A DNA stretch of 64,000 bases. Source: Certhia americana (lineage: Eukaryota; Chordata; Aves; Passeriformes; Certhiidae). Shown here piece after piece: positions 36,307-49,500 of the stretch. The position numbers and the translations under genes were made by a program. The notes under the pieces were generated by a model. It had not been told where the DNA came from, did no database searches, and saw only the letters and a list, made by a program, of their open reading frames with translations. Every line of letters starts with the position of its first letter. The first letter of the stretch is position 1. The stretch lies in contig JAGMWU010000028.1 in the NCBI GenBank assembly GCA_018697195.1, positions 5,372,911 to 5,436,910 on the forward strand, given 5' to 3'.

Positions 36307-38525
36307 TAAGGTTTAACAGCCCGGTTTGGAAATGTGTTTGGACACTCAGAGCTGGGACCGCGCTCTCTCCCTGCAGGGAAGGAATCAACCGCGACGGAGA
36401 AACCCGTTTTCCTAGGGAAGGACTGTTCGGCTCTGCCCTCCACCCCCGGGGGCTGCACATGCCGGGAGGAGCAGGGAGGACCCAGCGGTGCCCTGTCCCT
36501 GGTCCCGTTGTCACTAGATGGCAGTGGAACATCTCGGTGAGGCTCGGGGGGTGTCCTCAGCCTCGGGAGACCCTCCGAGCCTCTCCCACCCTCCTGCCCC
36601 CCCCGCCGCGCAGACCCCGCAGCCATCGCACCGCAGGGCTGCTCCGGAGGGATCCCAGATGCGATCCCAGCACACCCGAGCTCCCAGCATCGCCGTTGCC
36701 CTGGATACGGCCCGTTTTCTGGCTGAGACTTTATTTGGGTGGAAAAACAGAAGATCTTGGCTGCTTAGCCAGGATTTCTCCTGCAGCAGGCTCGGCTCTG
36801 GGCTCACATGCCCTGCCCACGTCCGGGCTCTGTGGGGCAGCAGCACGAGTAGATCCCAAATGCCCCTCTCGATCCCAGGGCTGCAAATCGCCCTGCAGAG
36901 CCTGTGTAGACCCCAGCTGTCCCCTCGCAATGGGGACACGGCAAAGTGCAGGGACCACAAGTTCCCCAAGCTATAAAGGGGAGAGGCAAGACAAATCCTG
37001 GAGTTCCTCTGGGGTAGAACCCAGCTCTTTAACCCAGGCACAATCACAATCACAAACTGCCCCGTGGACTGGCAGCACAGCAGAAGACTCCAGCACTAAC
37101 AAACAAGGAATTCCCCAAGAAAATCAGTTTAGTTTAATCGTTGCAGTGGTTGGCACAGGGATGAACCAATCTAGAAATCAGCTCCATTAAATTACTGTAA
37201 TTTCTGGGCATGGATCAACTCTGGATTTACAGACCTCCAAGCAGGGCACTGTCCACAGCAGAGTGGATTTTCAGAGAGGTCTGGTTTTCCTACCTCAGGA
37301 CTTTCTCTCTGCCCTCCAGGACCAGCAGTCCTGGAGCTGAATCAATTCTTGTTTGGAAAAGAGACAGCAAAACTCAGAGATGGTTTCACCCCAAGGTGGT
37401 CAGGTCTGGGATGTGCAGCTGCAGGCTGAAACTCCTGGTCAGAATGCATGGGGGTTCCTGACAGGCAGAAATCCACCCCAAATTCAAGACTAGCTGGGAG
37501 GACAAAGTCCCCAGGGTCAGCAGACCAGAGGGATGACACAGCACAGGCAGAGGACACCCAGGGTGAGAAAATAGGACAAAAAATAAACTGGAATTACCCT
37601 GGTCCTTGCTGGGCAGAGAGCAATCCTGCAGGGCTGATGTGATAAGAGACATCCCCTCCAAGTCCAGTAAAACCAAAATCCCACCAGTCCCTTCATCAGG
37701 CAAAACCCACAGCACTCACCACCTGCCCAGCAGGAGTGTCCAGACCAGCTCGGGAGAGATTTTGGGGTTTACTTCCTCCATTTCAACATGGTCAGGACAG
37801 ACCCAAATGAAGGGAGAAGAGAGATGGGAACAGCCCTGACTCACACCTTCCCAGACAGCAGGCAGGGTGCACGAGTCCCTGGGATTCAGCAATCACAGTA
37901 AAGCCTAATAAAAGAAAACTTAACTCACAGTGAGCACCCAGTTATTTTTGGGGTGCTTCAGTGGGTGCTGGGGCATCTGGAAGCTTTTATCCCACAGAAT
38001 TCAGCACTGCCAGCACAGATCAGGGGGATGAAGCCCAGGACAATCCCAGTGAGTGGCACTAAGACCCCATCCATCCTCCAAAGGGATTTTTTGCAATGAG
38101 AAAGGGGGAAAGCAGCGAGATCTGCTCATTCTCAGCCAGATTTCCACAGTCCCCCAGGACCTGTGTTCCCTGACACCGGGGCATCGGATTTCCATGGCTG
38201 AGGATCAGCCTCTTATCACCCGGGTCTGCAGGAAATTGGGGCTGATGGGAGGCCCTGGGAGCCAGGATGGGGTTGGGAGGTTGGATCAGCAGCTGCCAGG
38301 ACAGTCACAGAGCCCAGGTCCCTCTGAGGTGACCTACCTGGGTAGAACATATTGGGGTGCACTCCAGGGGAAATTTTGGGGGTTACTCCAAGGACTGTTT
38401 GTTTGGGGAGGGCACAGCACTCACCTCCTGCCTTCTGCCAACACCACACAGGTCCTGGGTACATGGAATAGGGTAGTGGGGAGAGCATGAGCTTCTGCTG
38501 GGCTCTGGAGCCATGGCAGGGAGAA

Positions 38526-38555
38526 ATCCTCATCCTCATCCTCATTCTCATCCTC
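38526..38555. repeat. (TCATCC)n short repeat
   Basis: Five imperfect TCCTCA hexamers, one with a T for C change. Confidence 0.9.
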
Positions 38556-41408
38556 TACTACAGGCTGTTATGACGGGACACAGAAGGAAAGATGTTTGTA
38601 AGAGCCTCCAAGAAAAGAAGCCCCAAAGTCACCATCCCATGTCCTTTACCCTCAACCTCTGCTCTGAGCTAAGAACCTAGCAGGAGGAACAGAAATTTTC
38701 CAGGAGCCAGGGAGTGGCAGTGCCTCAGGATGGGGCTGAGCCCCTTCTGTTGGGCTCTCCTCAGCTCATCCAGGTGCTCCAGAGAGAGCTGCTCCCCACC
38801 GGAACTGTCTGCTCCGAATTTATTAAAACAACAAACAGGGGCTCTGCCTCCAGGTGCCCTCCCGCATTCCTGCAGTGCCAGCAGAAACCATGGAAAAAAG
38901 CACAATCCCAAAGCCTGCAAAGAGCCAGGCTTTGGAATGGGGGTGCCCCACGGCAAGAGGGGGATGCAGCACATGGAGCCCCATCAAGCTGGGGGTGTCC
39001 AAGCAGGAAGCAAAGGGAGTGGGATGATGGATCTCACAGCGGGGCTCCTGCACCTGATCCAGATGAATTTTTTCTTCCTGTAGCAAATGCTCTCTCTCAC
39101 ACCCAGGGAGGGCAAATCCCCTTTTTGGGGCTGGACAGAACCCTCACTCCTTCCTAGGAAAAACCTGAGCAGCTGTGAGCTGTTGTGCCCTTGCCCAGAA
39201 GTGATTGTTTTCATGGGGAAGAGTGAATTGATGAACCCAGGGAATGGGCTGGGCTGGGAGCCAGCCCTGCTGGAATCAGTGGCTGGATCTCAGCCTGGAT
39301 GATCATCCACAGGGTCAATGAACTCTGGTGTAGAGCCTCCTCTGAATTAAAGGAGTTAACGAAATTACTGCGAGCTGGAGGGACACAGAGCCATCTTTGC
39401 ACCTTCCTCCTCAGGAAAGCATTCCCAGGGGGAGCTCTGCAGGGCAGGAGTGTGGGGATGCTCCAAAATCCCCTCCTGAGCATCCACTCGCAGTACCCCG
39501 CTCCTGCCGGTCCGACGGACAGTGCCCGAGGGATGGGGAGCAATGCAAAGGTGCCGCAGCAACCTCCTCACTTCTGCTGCCAATTAACCTTCCTCGTGCA
39601 ACTTTATCCTCTTCCCAGTCCCCAGGCGTGGCTCCAATTGTGCTGGGAGGATGGGATAACCCTTCCCAGCTCCTCGGGGAGCGCGGGCACAGCTCTGCTG
39701 CCGTAACAGCCGTGACTCCTCGTGCGGCAGCGCCGGCGAAGCCTCGCTGAGCTCATGCCCGGGACAAGGTTATTGGATTTAGTTCCCCCCATGAGCTGCA
39801 GGGAAGGGGCAGCGGGGCCGTGCCTGGGACCCATTAAACCCCATCCCAGCAGTCACACGTGGCCCCGGGAGCAGGGGGGACTCTGTTTCCTCAACCCCAA
39901 GCAGCGTCTTTCCAAAAACAGAAAACCCCAGGAGCGGGTCAGGATGGAGGGCCAGGCAGAGATGCTGTTGGGAGGGAAGGAGGGTTGTTGGTGCAGGTCA
40001 GATCCTGCTCATGGAGTAATTCCATCAGCCTGGGAGTAGATGTGCTGGGATCTCTGTTACCCAAATTAGCAGTGTCAGACTCAAATGCAGTGCTGTGCTC
40101 TGAGAACCTCTACCCCAATGAAAACACGTCTTACAGACACCCCACCACTCCACAGGGTCCTCCAAGATCCCAAACCCAGAGTCCTGTGTCCCTCCCAAGT
40201 GCCCAGCACCAAGGCTTCCATCCCCAGCTCCCTCCATCACGTGGGTCCCTGTTCCAGCTCATCCCTCCAGCCTTTGGGTACTGCACAGCCAAGCTGAGGT
40301 GGGGAACCCCCACTGAATATGCTCAGAAGGAACAGCAGCAAGAAAGAAAATCACAAATCAACACTTTTCACCCAGAATGGCCCATTTCACCCATTTCCCT
40401 TAAGGAATGTGATGCCCAGACCACGGTGTAATTTTTTCCCAGACCCACCTCTCTAAAACTCTCATTTTCCTTCAAATTACCTGAGTTGATGACTTTCCAA
40501 TACGCTTCACATCCTGGGATCTGGATTCTCTAGGCAATCCCTTCAGGACCATCCTCTCCCAGGCACAGGTTGACTGGATCCCCCAGATCCAGAAGGTTTT
40601 CACTCTGGTTCCATGCAGGAAGGGCTGGTCCTGGCTCTTTCTTCTTCCCCAATAACTCTGGGCACCAAGGTTTAATGGGAAAATGCTGTGGGCTGTTTGG
40701 GAGCAGGAGGAAGGCAAGTCTTGCTCCAATTTGGCAGAGGTCGCCTCCACTTATTGCTCTGAGCTTTCCCCCCTGCTGCTCCGGAGGCTTTGAACCAGCT
40801 CAGATCCCATTAATGGGGTTAAGCAACAGCAGGGAAAACATAGAGTTAGTAACAGAGGCAATATAGGGAACCTGCTGGTGTTTAGGGCCTGATCCTGTGG
40901 GATTCAGGCTTTCCATCACCTGCGACAGCCCCGTGGGGTTGTTCTTGATAAACACCCTGGAAAAGATCAAGTCATGGAAACCAAGTGGGATGTGTCTGGA
41001 CAAAGCAGGGCACACAGTTCTCCTCCACCCCAGGGCCTCACACACAGCCCACGTTCACACCAACTGAGGGACGTGGTCCCAAGAGCCTTAATCCACTCAT
41101 CAGGGGCCAGACATCCACCAGGATATGAGAATGCTGCCCAATTCCCTGGGAGCAGAGCACGATCCCTTGGCTGAGGGAAGGGCCAAGGGCACAATCCCCA
41201 CCTCATCTCCTGCTGTTGTGTCTCTACCAATTAGCTGGCTCAAAGCAATTAAGGGGCTCCAACACCTCCAGCCATCATTTTCCTATCACAGCGTGACCCA
41301 GAGGGTGTGAGCAGGGAGCAGGGCATGTCCTGGAACTGGACTGTGCTGCTTTGGGATGGGAAAGAAAGTGAGGATGTTTCCATAGGAATGTTGTGTATCC
41401 ACTGAAAT

Positions 41409-41535
41409 TACAGAATCACAGAGTGGTTTGGGTTGGAAGGGACATTAAAGATCACCTGGCTCCACCCCCACACCTTGGACAGGGACACGAAGGGTCTGTC
41501 TGCCCCCAGGCCTGGGGCTGCCAGAGGTAAAGGCC
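41409..41535 (-). mobile_element. CR1 LINE 3' fragment
   Basis: Reverse-oriented CR1 end: CAGAATCACAGAGTGGTTTG followed by GGTTGGAAGGGACATTAAAG and a decayed remainder. Confidence 0.9.
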
Positions 41536-43560
41536 TCAGCATCATCGAGGTCTCTTGCTCTCAGAGAAGAGCAAAGGAGGTGCCAAGTGTCCCAAAAACC
41601 TTTGTACCCCACCAGTGGGTGTCCAGGGATGAGCACAGCAGCCCAAAGGGAAGCAGAGATGGGAAAGAAAAGGGAAGGAAGTACAAAACCAACACTCCAG
41701 ACAACTGCTCAGTCCACAGCACCTCTTACACATCACATGTGCTGGCCCCACTCCTCAGCAGGGTTAAACCCAGTCCATGCTCCTGGAGGTGGGGTGGGGG
41801 GGGGGGGGAGGCTTTTCTTTGGGTGCTTGAGAGCTTTTGGGGGCTGAAATTCCTTAAAAGTTCAGCAGCACAGGGGTTTTGTTTCCTATCAAGGAGCCTT
41901 TGAGATGCAGAACAGCTTGGGCTCCTCGAAGGGGGATTTGTGGTTGAAAGGTCAAAGCTGTTTCTGGTTCCCCTTATCAGCCTTGGCCGAGCACGAAGGA
42001 AGCAAAGGAAACCTTTGGGTCAGGTCAGAGAGGTCACACCGGGGACAGAGCACAGGGGCACCGGGACCGGAGACGAGGCACTGATGGCAGAAGGTGTGGA
42101 GAAACCCAGGAGTCAGGAATCCTGACCCTGTCCCTCCAGCCAGGCCACGGAGGGAGGGTTTCCCCACAGACCTGTCTGCTGTGGGGATGGTGGACACAGA
42201 GGTTTGGGGGACTCCACAGCCCAACGTGGATTTGGCCACTGCAATTACGGAGTTGTCCCCAGGAGTGGCCACTCAACTCTCTGGACATGATCAGTGTCCC
42301 TCCCAGCACTGCTGGGTTTGGTTTGGCTCATCCATTGACACAGATGAGGATCCATGCTGGATCTGGAGGCTCCTCCAGGGTTCTGCAGGCACACAGAGCT
42401 GGCTGGGCACAGTCCCCCCCCCCTAAGAAGGCCAGAAGCAGTGTTTGCTCTGCAGGTCCAAACTCCTGAGCTTGGCCAGTCCTGAGGGACAAGGTCTCCA
42501 CAGTGTGTGTCCCATGGGACCACCTTGGCCTTAAACCCAAACAACTCAGAGCAGAAGCATCCTCCAACCCTGCAAAGCTGAAATGTTTGTGGGCTCAGCT
42601 CTTGCCCAACCCTGTCTTGTTCACAGTCTTCATCTCCCTCTTATCCATCCATCCATCCATCCATCCATCCATCCATCCATCCATCCATCCATCCATCCAT
42701 CCATCCATCCATCCATCCATCCATCCATCCATCCAGTGCTCTCAGTTGTTGGACACTTCAAGCTCCCCTTTCCCTGCTCCTTCCTGCTCTTCCCTGGTCC
42801 TCACCCACCTTGACAGAGCCGACCCATCCATGCTGGGATCTGGGGCAGATGAAAGCAGTCAGTGGGAAGGAACCCCTGGCAGCCCATCTGGCTGTTGCAC
42901 AGTTCCTGTGGTGCTCTCAGCGCTGTCACCTCTCATTCATCCTGACAGGCACAGACATCACCACCAGCCTGATCCCTTGAAGTCCTGATGTGGACAATCC
43001 TGTTATGGGAAAACAAGAGCTCCTGCTGATGTGCCTGTGGGGAAAGCAGAATGCTCTGCAAAGCTGGGAGGAGTGAGAAGCACATGGGAAGGAGGGAAAA
43101 CACTCCCCGGGATGCTTGAAGGGGTTCCTTGGGGTTAACCTCCCCTTCCCTGGTTTCCTGCAGGTGTAAAGCCAGCCAAACATTCCCAATCCACCAAGTG
43201 AGAATTGGGAGGGTATTCACGAGCCCTAACACCTGGGCCAGAGCCACGTGCCTCAGTTTCCCCCTGGAAAGAGGAGTGTTTTGTCCCCTGGTGTTGGCTC
43301 CGTGATGGGACTGTGAGGATAAGAACACATCCAGCAGCCCCCACCAACCCTCCTGAAGTGATGGAGGATCCGTGTGTGCTCCATTCCCCGTCTCTCTGGA
43401 AACAAGAGCAGTGGGAAAACGCAGCTCTGCCTCTGCAGAGCCCCGGGACGGCTCCTTCCCCCGCCACCAACCACCAAAAAAATCCCGATTACTTTCAGGT
43501 GTCGGCCGGTTAATAAAATCAATCTTCCCTCTAGGAAAAAGGAGGTGTGCAGAGGGGGAT
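41536..43560. other. intergenic with simple repeats, no gene recognised
   Basis: A G-rich run (about 41789-41810), the long ATCC array and a T run at the right end are the only clear features. No exon is supported. Confidence 0.6.
42643..42735. repeat. (ATCC)n microsatellite, about 23 copies
   Basis: An uninterrupted tetranucleotide array of 93 bp. It reads as repeated Ile-His-Pro-Ser in one frame, which is an artefact and not a protein. The purity suggests high polymorphism. Confidence 0.98.
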
Positions 43561-43574
43561 TTTTTTTTTTTTTT
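43560..43574. repeat. T15 homopolymer
   Basis: A single T run of about 15 bases. Confidence 0.95.
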
Positions 43575-46360
43575 CCAAAGGCTAAACACAAACCAGAAGG
43601 CAGCAGACTCCAGAGCGCTGGCTCCACTGTCCTTTCGGGACACACTCGGAGACATTCGGCTTTATTTCTTTCCTCTTGTTTCACCCCAAGAAAAAAATCT
43701 TCCTTAATTTTTAGGGGCTGCTACGAATTTACCCCAGGAATCCCAGGGTGATGCCATTCCACTGGCTTGGCCCCGGGGAGTTCCTCACATTGCTGTTTGT
43801 TACAGACTTTCCAGAGAAAACTTTTTCTTTCCGTGCAATAAATTTTCCACTTACATTTTTAAGGGAAGAAAATGTTTTCCGGTGCTTTTGCTGCCTCTCT
43901 GTCAGGAATGATTACTCCCAGATTTATTGGGATTTGCAAAGGAGGCAGCGATACCTGGGATCTTCGAAACTTGCCGGGATAATGATGCAGGCAGAGCTTG
44001 CCAGCCTCAGATCTGATTTATGGAGCAAGATTTCATCTGTCCCGGTGCGTATAATTTACTGGGATCTGGAAGTGGCTCATTAGGGAATGGGATGACTAAA
44101 TCCATCAATTCCCCAGGGAGGGGAAAAGCTTTGTCCAGCTCTGCTTGCAAATCTCAGGGGGAATTGGGGTTTTCCTTGGTGGCAGCCGGATTGGGATCGG
44201 GGCCCTCACCGGAGCAGTTCGGCATCCCCGGCACAGCACGGGATGGGCTCCGGGGGAAAGTGAACCCTGGGGTGGGGGAATCATCCTGGAATATCCCCAG
44301 GTACAGTGAGGGTCCTGCTCCCCCAGGGTGGGAATCAGGGGGTGCTGAACTCCAGCTCCGCGGATCCCAAAGGAGCAGGGGAAGCTGGAGCTGGATGTGT
44401 TTGCTCCTACAAAGCTGATTTCTGGAACGGCTCGGATTTATTCCCGATCCCTCCCGGGATCACAGGGCTGTTTCGGTCCTTTCACGCTGCACAGCCAGGA
44501 GCTAAATTTTCCCCAGCCCTCCCAAATCATCACCTCCCTTTTGCTTTTTTCCCTCATTTCCACCATTTTCCAGATAAACTCTGCCCAGGGTGATCGCATG
44601 GAAACCCAGAATAATGGAGCCCAGAGCAAGAGGCTCAGCCCAGCCCTGCATTAATGATGGGAATAAATTAATTTATTTCCTTCAGGGGAATAAATTAGTT
44701 TTACTCCCCCTCAGGGAATAAATTCCCCCCCACTCCCTGGGAATTAATTCCCCCAAGCCAGGCTGTTGTACATCCTATTGGAAGCATAAATCCACATAAC
44801 ACCCAAATTACTCTGATTTACACCCATTTCTCCAGCTGCTGTGTTAATCCAGGGACCAAATCCTGCTCCTGGTGCTGTAGGTCTTAAATCCAAAATGATC
44901 CCACTTAATTCAACACCAATATTTGAGACTTACAACTCTAAACAGGTTAAAATTAAAAACTCAAAAGGATTCAAATCCTGCCACTTCTCAGCAAAGCAAA
45001 TATTGCAATAAATTCCCTTCAATCATGGATGGAATAAATTCCCCATAGTCCCTAGCTGTTTTCCCAATTTTCCAAACACTCTTGGGTTTTTAGGAGTCAA
45101 AAGAACCATTTTGCTCCCAGTTCCACAGCTTTTACTGGGATTAATGGCATAAATACACTTTCAGCCCAGCATCTCTCCTGAATCCCACCCACTGCCGGCT
45201 CGCTGCTGCTTCCAGGCTTCACTTCCACCCTTTTTTTTTAATATAATATATATTTTTGGAGCAGCTGGAAGGAAAACAAGCCTGAACTTGCCATCCTGAA
45301 GTACTTCCCTAAGCAGCCTGGAAATTCCCCACAGGGACGAAGCGCAAATCTTTCCTTATTAAAGCGAAAATCCAGCACAGCATCGGGATGGCGACGGGAG
45401 AAGGGATCCACGGAGTCTCCATTGCCTCCCGGTGTAAAATTGAGTTTATGGGCCCAAATTACCCAGGGGTGGAATTCTCTGACTGCAAGGAGGGAGCCGG
45501 ATCCTCTTTTAAAGCCCAAGGTACTTAAACTTATTTATTCCTGCAGCTCCTCAAAAGGCCACTACATTAATTCCTAAAACCCTGGAAATTTATCCAGCAG
45601 CGGCAAAATAATGGTTGTTTTGATACTGGTTTGAATCAGGCTAAAATAATGTTAATTTTTGTTGTCTATTCTTTTATATCCTCCTCATCATTCTGCTTGA
45701 AATCCAAAGGAAAAGTCCTTGACAATCAAAGGAAAACTCCTCGAAATGCAGCAGAAAACGAAAGCGCCGAGCTCGGCGTTCCCGCCGGGGTGAATCCCGT
45801 CCCCGCCGTTTGTTTTCACGGGATTCGATTCCTCGATTGTTGTTGCCGTCATTAATTTACGGCACAGTTTGACACCAAACGCTGCTCCAGAGCCAGCGCA
45901 GGGGTGAAAACAGGAACATCGAGGTTTCAATGAGACAAAAAACAACGAAGGGAAATTGTTTAAAGGTTGGATTTTTACGAAATTCGCTGTTTTCCTGGAA
46001 AAGTTCCCTCCTTGCCTGTGCTGAGAGTTATCCCTCCTTGCTGCAGCCGCATGCTTTGTACGTATAAACTACACAATCGTCATGTATTTATACAAATTTA
46101 GGGATTTATGCTGTTATTTGAATGTAATTTCCAAATGCTCATCCTCATCTTCCCGTCATCATGACACAAAATTCCATTATTTTAACGTCTCTGTGCTGAT
46201 AACATGAACTAACATGGAAATGCACTGTTTTGGGGCAAAATTATAATTATATTTGCATAAGATTAATTTCTTCGGGAATATCTCAGAATAGCTATAAATA
46301 TCTAAATTTATATAAATATGAATTAATATTTAAATATTATTCTATATAAATATGCATTTA
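43575..46360. promoter_or_regulatory. AT-rich unique region upstream of ALX3, candidate conserved noncoding DNA
   Basis: This 2.8-kb stretch has markedly lower GC than its neighbours, no recognisable mobile element, and dense TAAT/ATTA and AATAAATT motifs. Parts such as 43790-44090, 45770-45960 and 45990-46350 read as complex, non-repetitive sequence. At 45842-45862 the half-sites TGCCGT and ACGGCA flank a TTAAT core. A local AATAAATT repeat lies at 44660-44760. It is 4-7 kb upstream of ALX3. Conservation cannot be judged from one genome. Confidence 0.35.
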
Positions 46361-46365
46361 TTAAT

Positions 46366-46507
46366 ATGGAATTGCAGAATTATAGAATCATGGAATGGTT
46401 TAAAGCTCATCTCATTCCACCCCTAGCCACGGCAGGGACACTTTCCACTATCCCAGGTTGCTCCAAGCCCCATCCAGCCTGGCCTTATATGTTTCCTGGG
46501 ATAGAAA
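46366..46507 (-). mobile_element. CR1 LINE 3' fragment
   Basis: Reverse-oriented CR1 end (ATAGAATCATGGAATGGTTT, GGGACACTTTCCACTATCCC, CCCCATCCAGCCTGGCCTTA) inserted in very AT-rich DNA. Confidence 0.92.
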
Positions 46508-49500
46508 AGTATAGAAAATATTTAATTTTTTTTAATTTCATAATTAATATTTTATAATTAATGCAATATCAACAAGTATTTACAATAATATATGGTATGT
46601 ATAATAATATTCAATCTACATAGTTCAATATCAAATATATACTATTTATAGCTGATATTAATATATTGTATTAATGTATTTTACAATACAACATTAATAT
46701 CGAATTTATATCTGAGTTACATCTCTAAATCTATTCACATGCCTGTAAAACACGTGTGTGACCCAGGGGCATTGCGATTCCACGTGGGTGGATATTTGTG
46801 TTGGTACTTTGGCTTTTGTGTGATCTGGAGTCAGGAGCATTCCCTGCATCGTCAGGAAACTCAGAAAACAACAAATCCAGCCCCGGCTCCATGATCCCGA
46901 TGGGTTTCCAGCTCCCACTCCCTCACACAAAACAGGGTTGTGACCAGCAAGTTATTTTATTTCTCTACGTATAAAATATATATAAAAATTACTTTATTAT
47001 TTCCCCGGGGGAATTAAGTCATTTTTCCTGCCACCAATATGCACATTCCTGAACAAAATCCAATGGTAGCTTAGGATGAAGCTCTGCAGAGAGTTGGGCA
47101 TGAGGAATCAGAGGGGTTTGAGGATATTTGGGAGGTGGAGAGGGGACAATGACCGAGGCTGAGACTGCAGGTTTAAAAAAAAAACCAAACAGAAACCTGA
47201 ACCTCAGGAAGGGCAGAGATTCCCTGCAGTGCCCGGGATGGGTGTCCCGGTGACAGAGAGGGGCAGGGATGTGCCCAGACAAAGCAGAGGATCCCACTGG
47301 TGCATCCCCTGGGGAGCAGGGGAAGGGCCTGGAGCAGTCCAGGCCTGGACCAGCAGAACAGGAGCATGGTCTGCTGAATCCTGGCTGAATCCCACATCTT
47401 CCTCAGGCAAGGGAAGGACCCCATGGGCATCCCCAAAACGCCCATCCCTTAAAGGACAGAGGGAATGGCCTTTGTTCTGCTGTTCCAGATCTTTTTGCCC
47501 ACACATGGAGCTTCCCCAGGCTGAGAAGAAACAGGAATTTTTTTGCCTGAGATTGAGAGGAACAGCAGAGCTGGAGATCATCCTTCCAATCCCTGCTCCA
47601 AGCTCCATCAGGAAACACCCAACAGAGCTGGGAATGCTGCAGGCAGGAGGGGCCGTCAGTGCCTGACCACCCTTCAGACAGCTGTCCCCAGACTGTCCCT
47701 TCTGCCACAGCCCTGCAGCTCCTGTGCCACAGCCACGCTGAGCTGAGCTGAGCTGAGCTGCCTCTCTGCTCTCCAGAGGAATCCATAGCTTTTCCTCCAC
47801 AGGCTCCCAGGAATGGGCTTTCTTCCCAAACTGCCAAAAATAATAAAACCCAACTGCCCTTGAGGAAAAGCTGGACCAAGACCTGGATGTCGGCTGCTGG
47901 TTCCCATCTTCACTGCCTGACCCTCGGGCTGGGAAGGAAAATGTGACCCTGGGGAAGGAGAAGCCCGTTCCCCATGCACCAGGCTCTGCTCCATCCCCCG
48001 CCAGCATTCCCAAGGCTCTGGGTAATGCTGCGAAGTCTTGGCTGTGAAGGGATGTTCCTACAAACCACAGAGCTCTGCAAACCCTCCCGGCCCCCTGCAG
48101 AGCTCTTCTGCGACATCCCGCGGTCCCAAGGGAGGAGAGGCAGCTGGCTGGGATGGCTGCAGACCGACGGGAAAGCAAAGGGGATGTGAAGAGGAAGGAA
48201 AAAATCCTTACAGCAAGCAAGAGACAAAGCAAAACCAGCCTTTTCTCACAGAGGATCCCATCAGAGCCCTCCTGCCACTCTTGGTGACTCTCTGGTGGGA
48301 TTCACTTGGTGGAAGATCAATTGAAATTGGGCCACAAAAGGTCATTTCAACCCAAGAGCTGACCCAGCAGCTCTTTCCCTTACAGAGATGGAGTCCGACA
48401 CTGTGACGTTGTGAAAATTTTCTCCTGGAAGCTTTTCAAGTTGGTGGGATCATTCTTTTCCCCAAAATAAGCTGATCCGTGGAAAATGAACCCCAGCAAG
48501 TGCCAGAAGCACCACAGGGACTTCCCCACTCCAGTCAGTCCCACACTGGCACCCAGTCATGGTGCCCCAGGAAGGGGCAGCCACTTTTCCCTGACCCCGA
48601 AGCACCCAACACACACATTCCCAAATCCAGGAGAATGAGGCACCCTGCTCTGGCTCTACACACAGGAAAGAACAGGGCAGAGGGTTGGTGGCAGGTTCAG
48701 AAGGAGATCCCAGGGGTCCTGGTCCTCATCTATGCCCACTGGAAGAACCAAATTCCTGGGCAGCTCCAAGAACCAACACAAACACCCCAAAATCTCACAA
48801 ACCTCATGCTGTCTTCAGCTCCAAACACCCCAAATCCCACCTACCCAAGATTTCTCCACTTGCCCGGGAGGATCCCAGCAATCTCTCCAGCCTGGAAAAC
48901 CAGCACATCCTACACCAGCCCCTGTATCCTGGCACATGTGGATAGACATCCCTCTGCTATTAAATTCCTTTAAATGCCAGCAGTAAAACTGAGAGAGCAA
49001 CCTTAAAACTAATAAGCCTTTCCAGGAGTTATGTTATGTTTAATAATATTTAATGACCTGTTGTGAGTCAGAAGCCTCCCAGTCCCTATCCAGCCATAAT
49101 TTACAGCACCCTGTGAGCTGTGGACAGTCGAACAGGGAAAACCCCAGCAGTTCCAGCTGCTGCAAAGGGAAAGGATCAGGGAAGGCTCAGGAAGGCACAG
49201 GGAGCATCGTGGGCATCAAAAGGGTGAGCAAGGAGGGGGCATCGCACACTCAGACCCTTCTGTGCAGAGCTAGCCCCTTCCAGGATTCTGAAAGAATAAT
49301 TTTGAGGCCAGAATCACAACCCAGCATTTTCCTGCAAACGCAGTTTTCCTGGGCAGGGGCTGGAAAACCCAGCCGTGATTTACACCACAGATCCATCACT
49401 CCTGAAGTAAAAACAGTTTTTCCAATGACCAAACAACACATCAGTCCTCAATCCCTGCCAAGACACAGAGGTGATATATTTATATCACAAACACTTTAAA

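Larger units (their letters stand above)
34001..41408. other. intergenic, no gene recognised
   Basis: No exon, RNA gene or mobile element of good quality is visible. It contains the AT-rich homeodomain-type blocks described separately (35640-36140), the CAAAA microsatellite at 36264-36306 and a small TCCTCA repeat (38526-38555). Confidence 0.55.

Noticed and set aside
36459..37190. 243-codon open frame on the plus strand
   Set aside because: Low-complexity Ser/Pro-rich translation without homologues that I can name; GC-rich intergenic DNA.
42643..42735. CRISPR-like array
   Set aside because: It is a simple ATCC microsatellite without spacers in a vertebrate genome.
47204..48232. 342-codon open frame on the minus strand
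   Set aside because: No domain, no splice context and mixed composition; overlaps several other equally meaningless frames.
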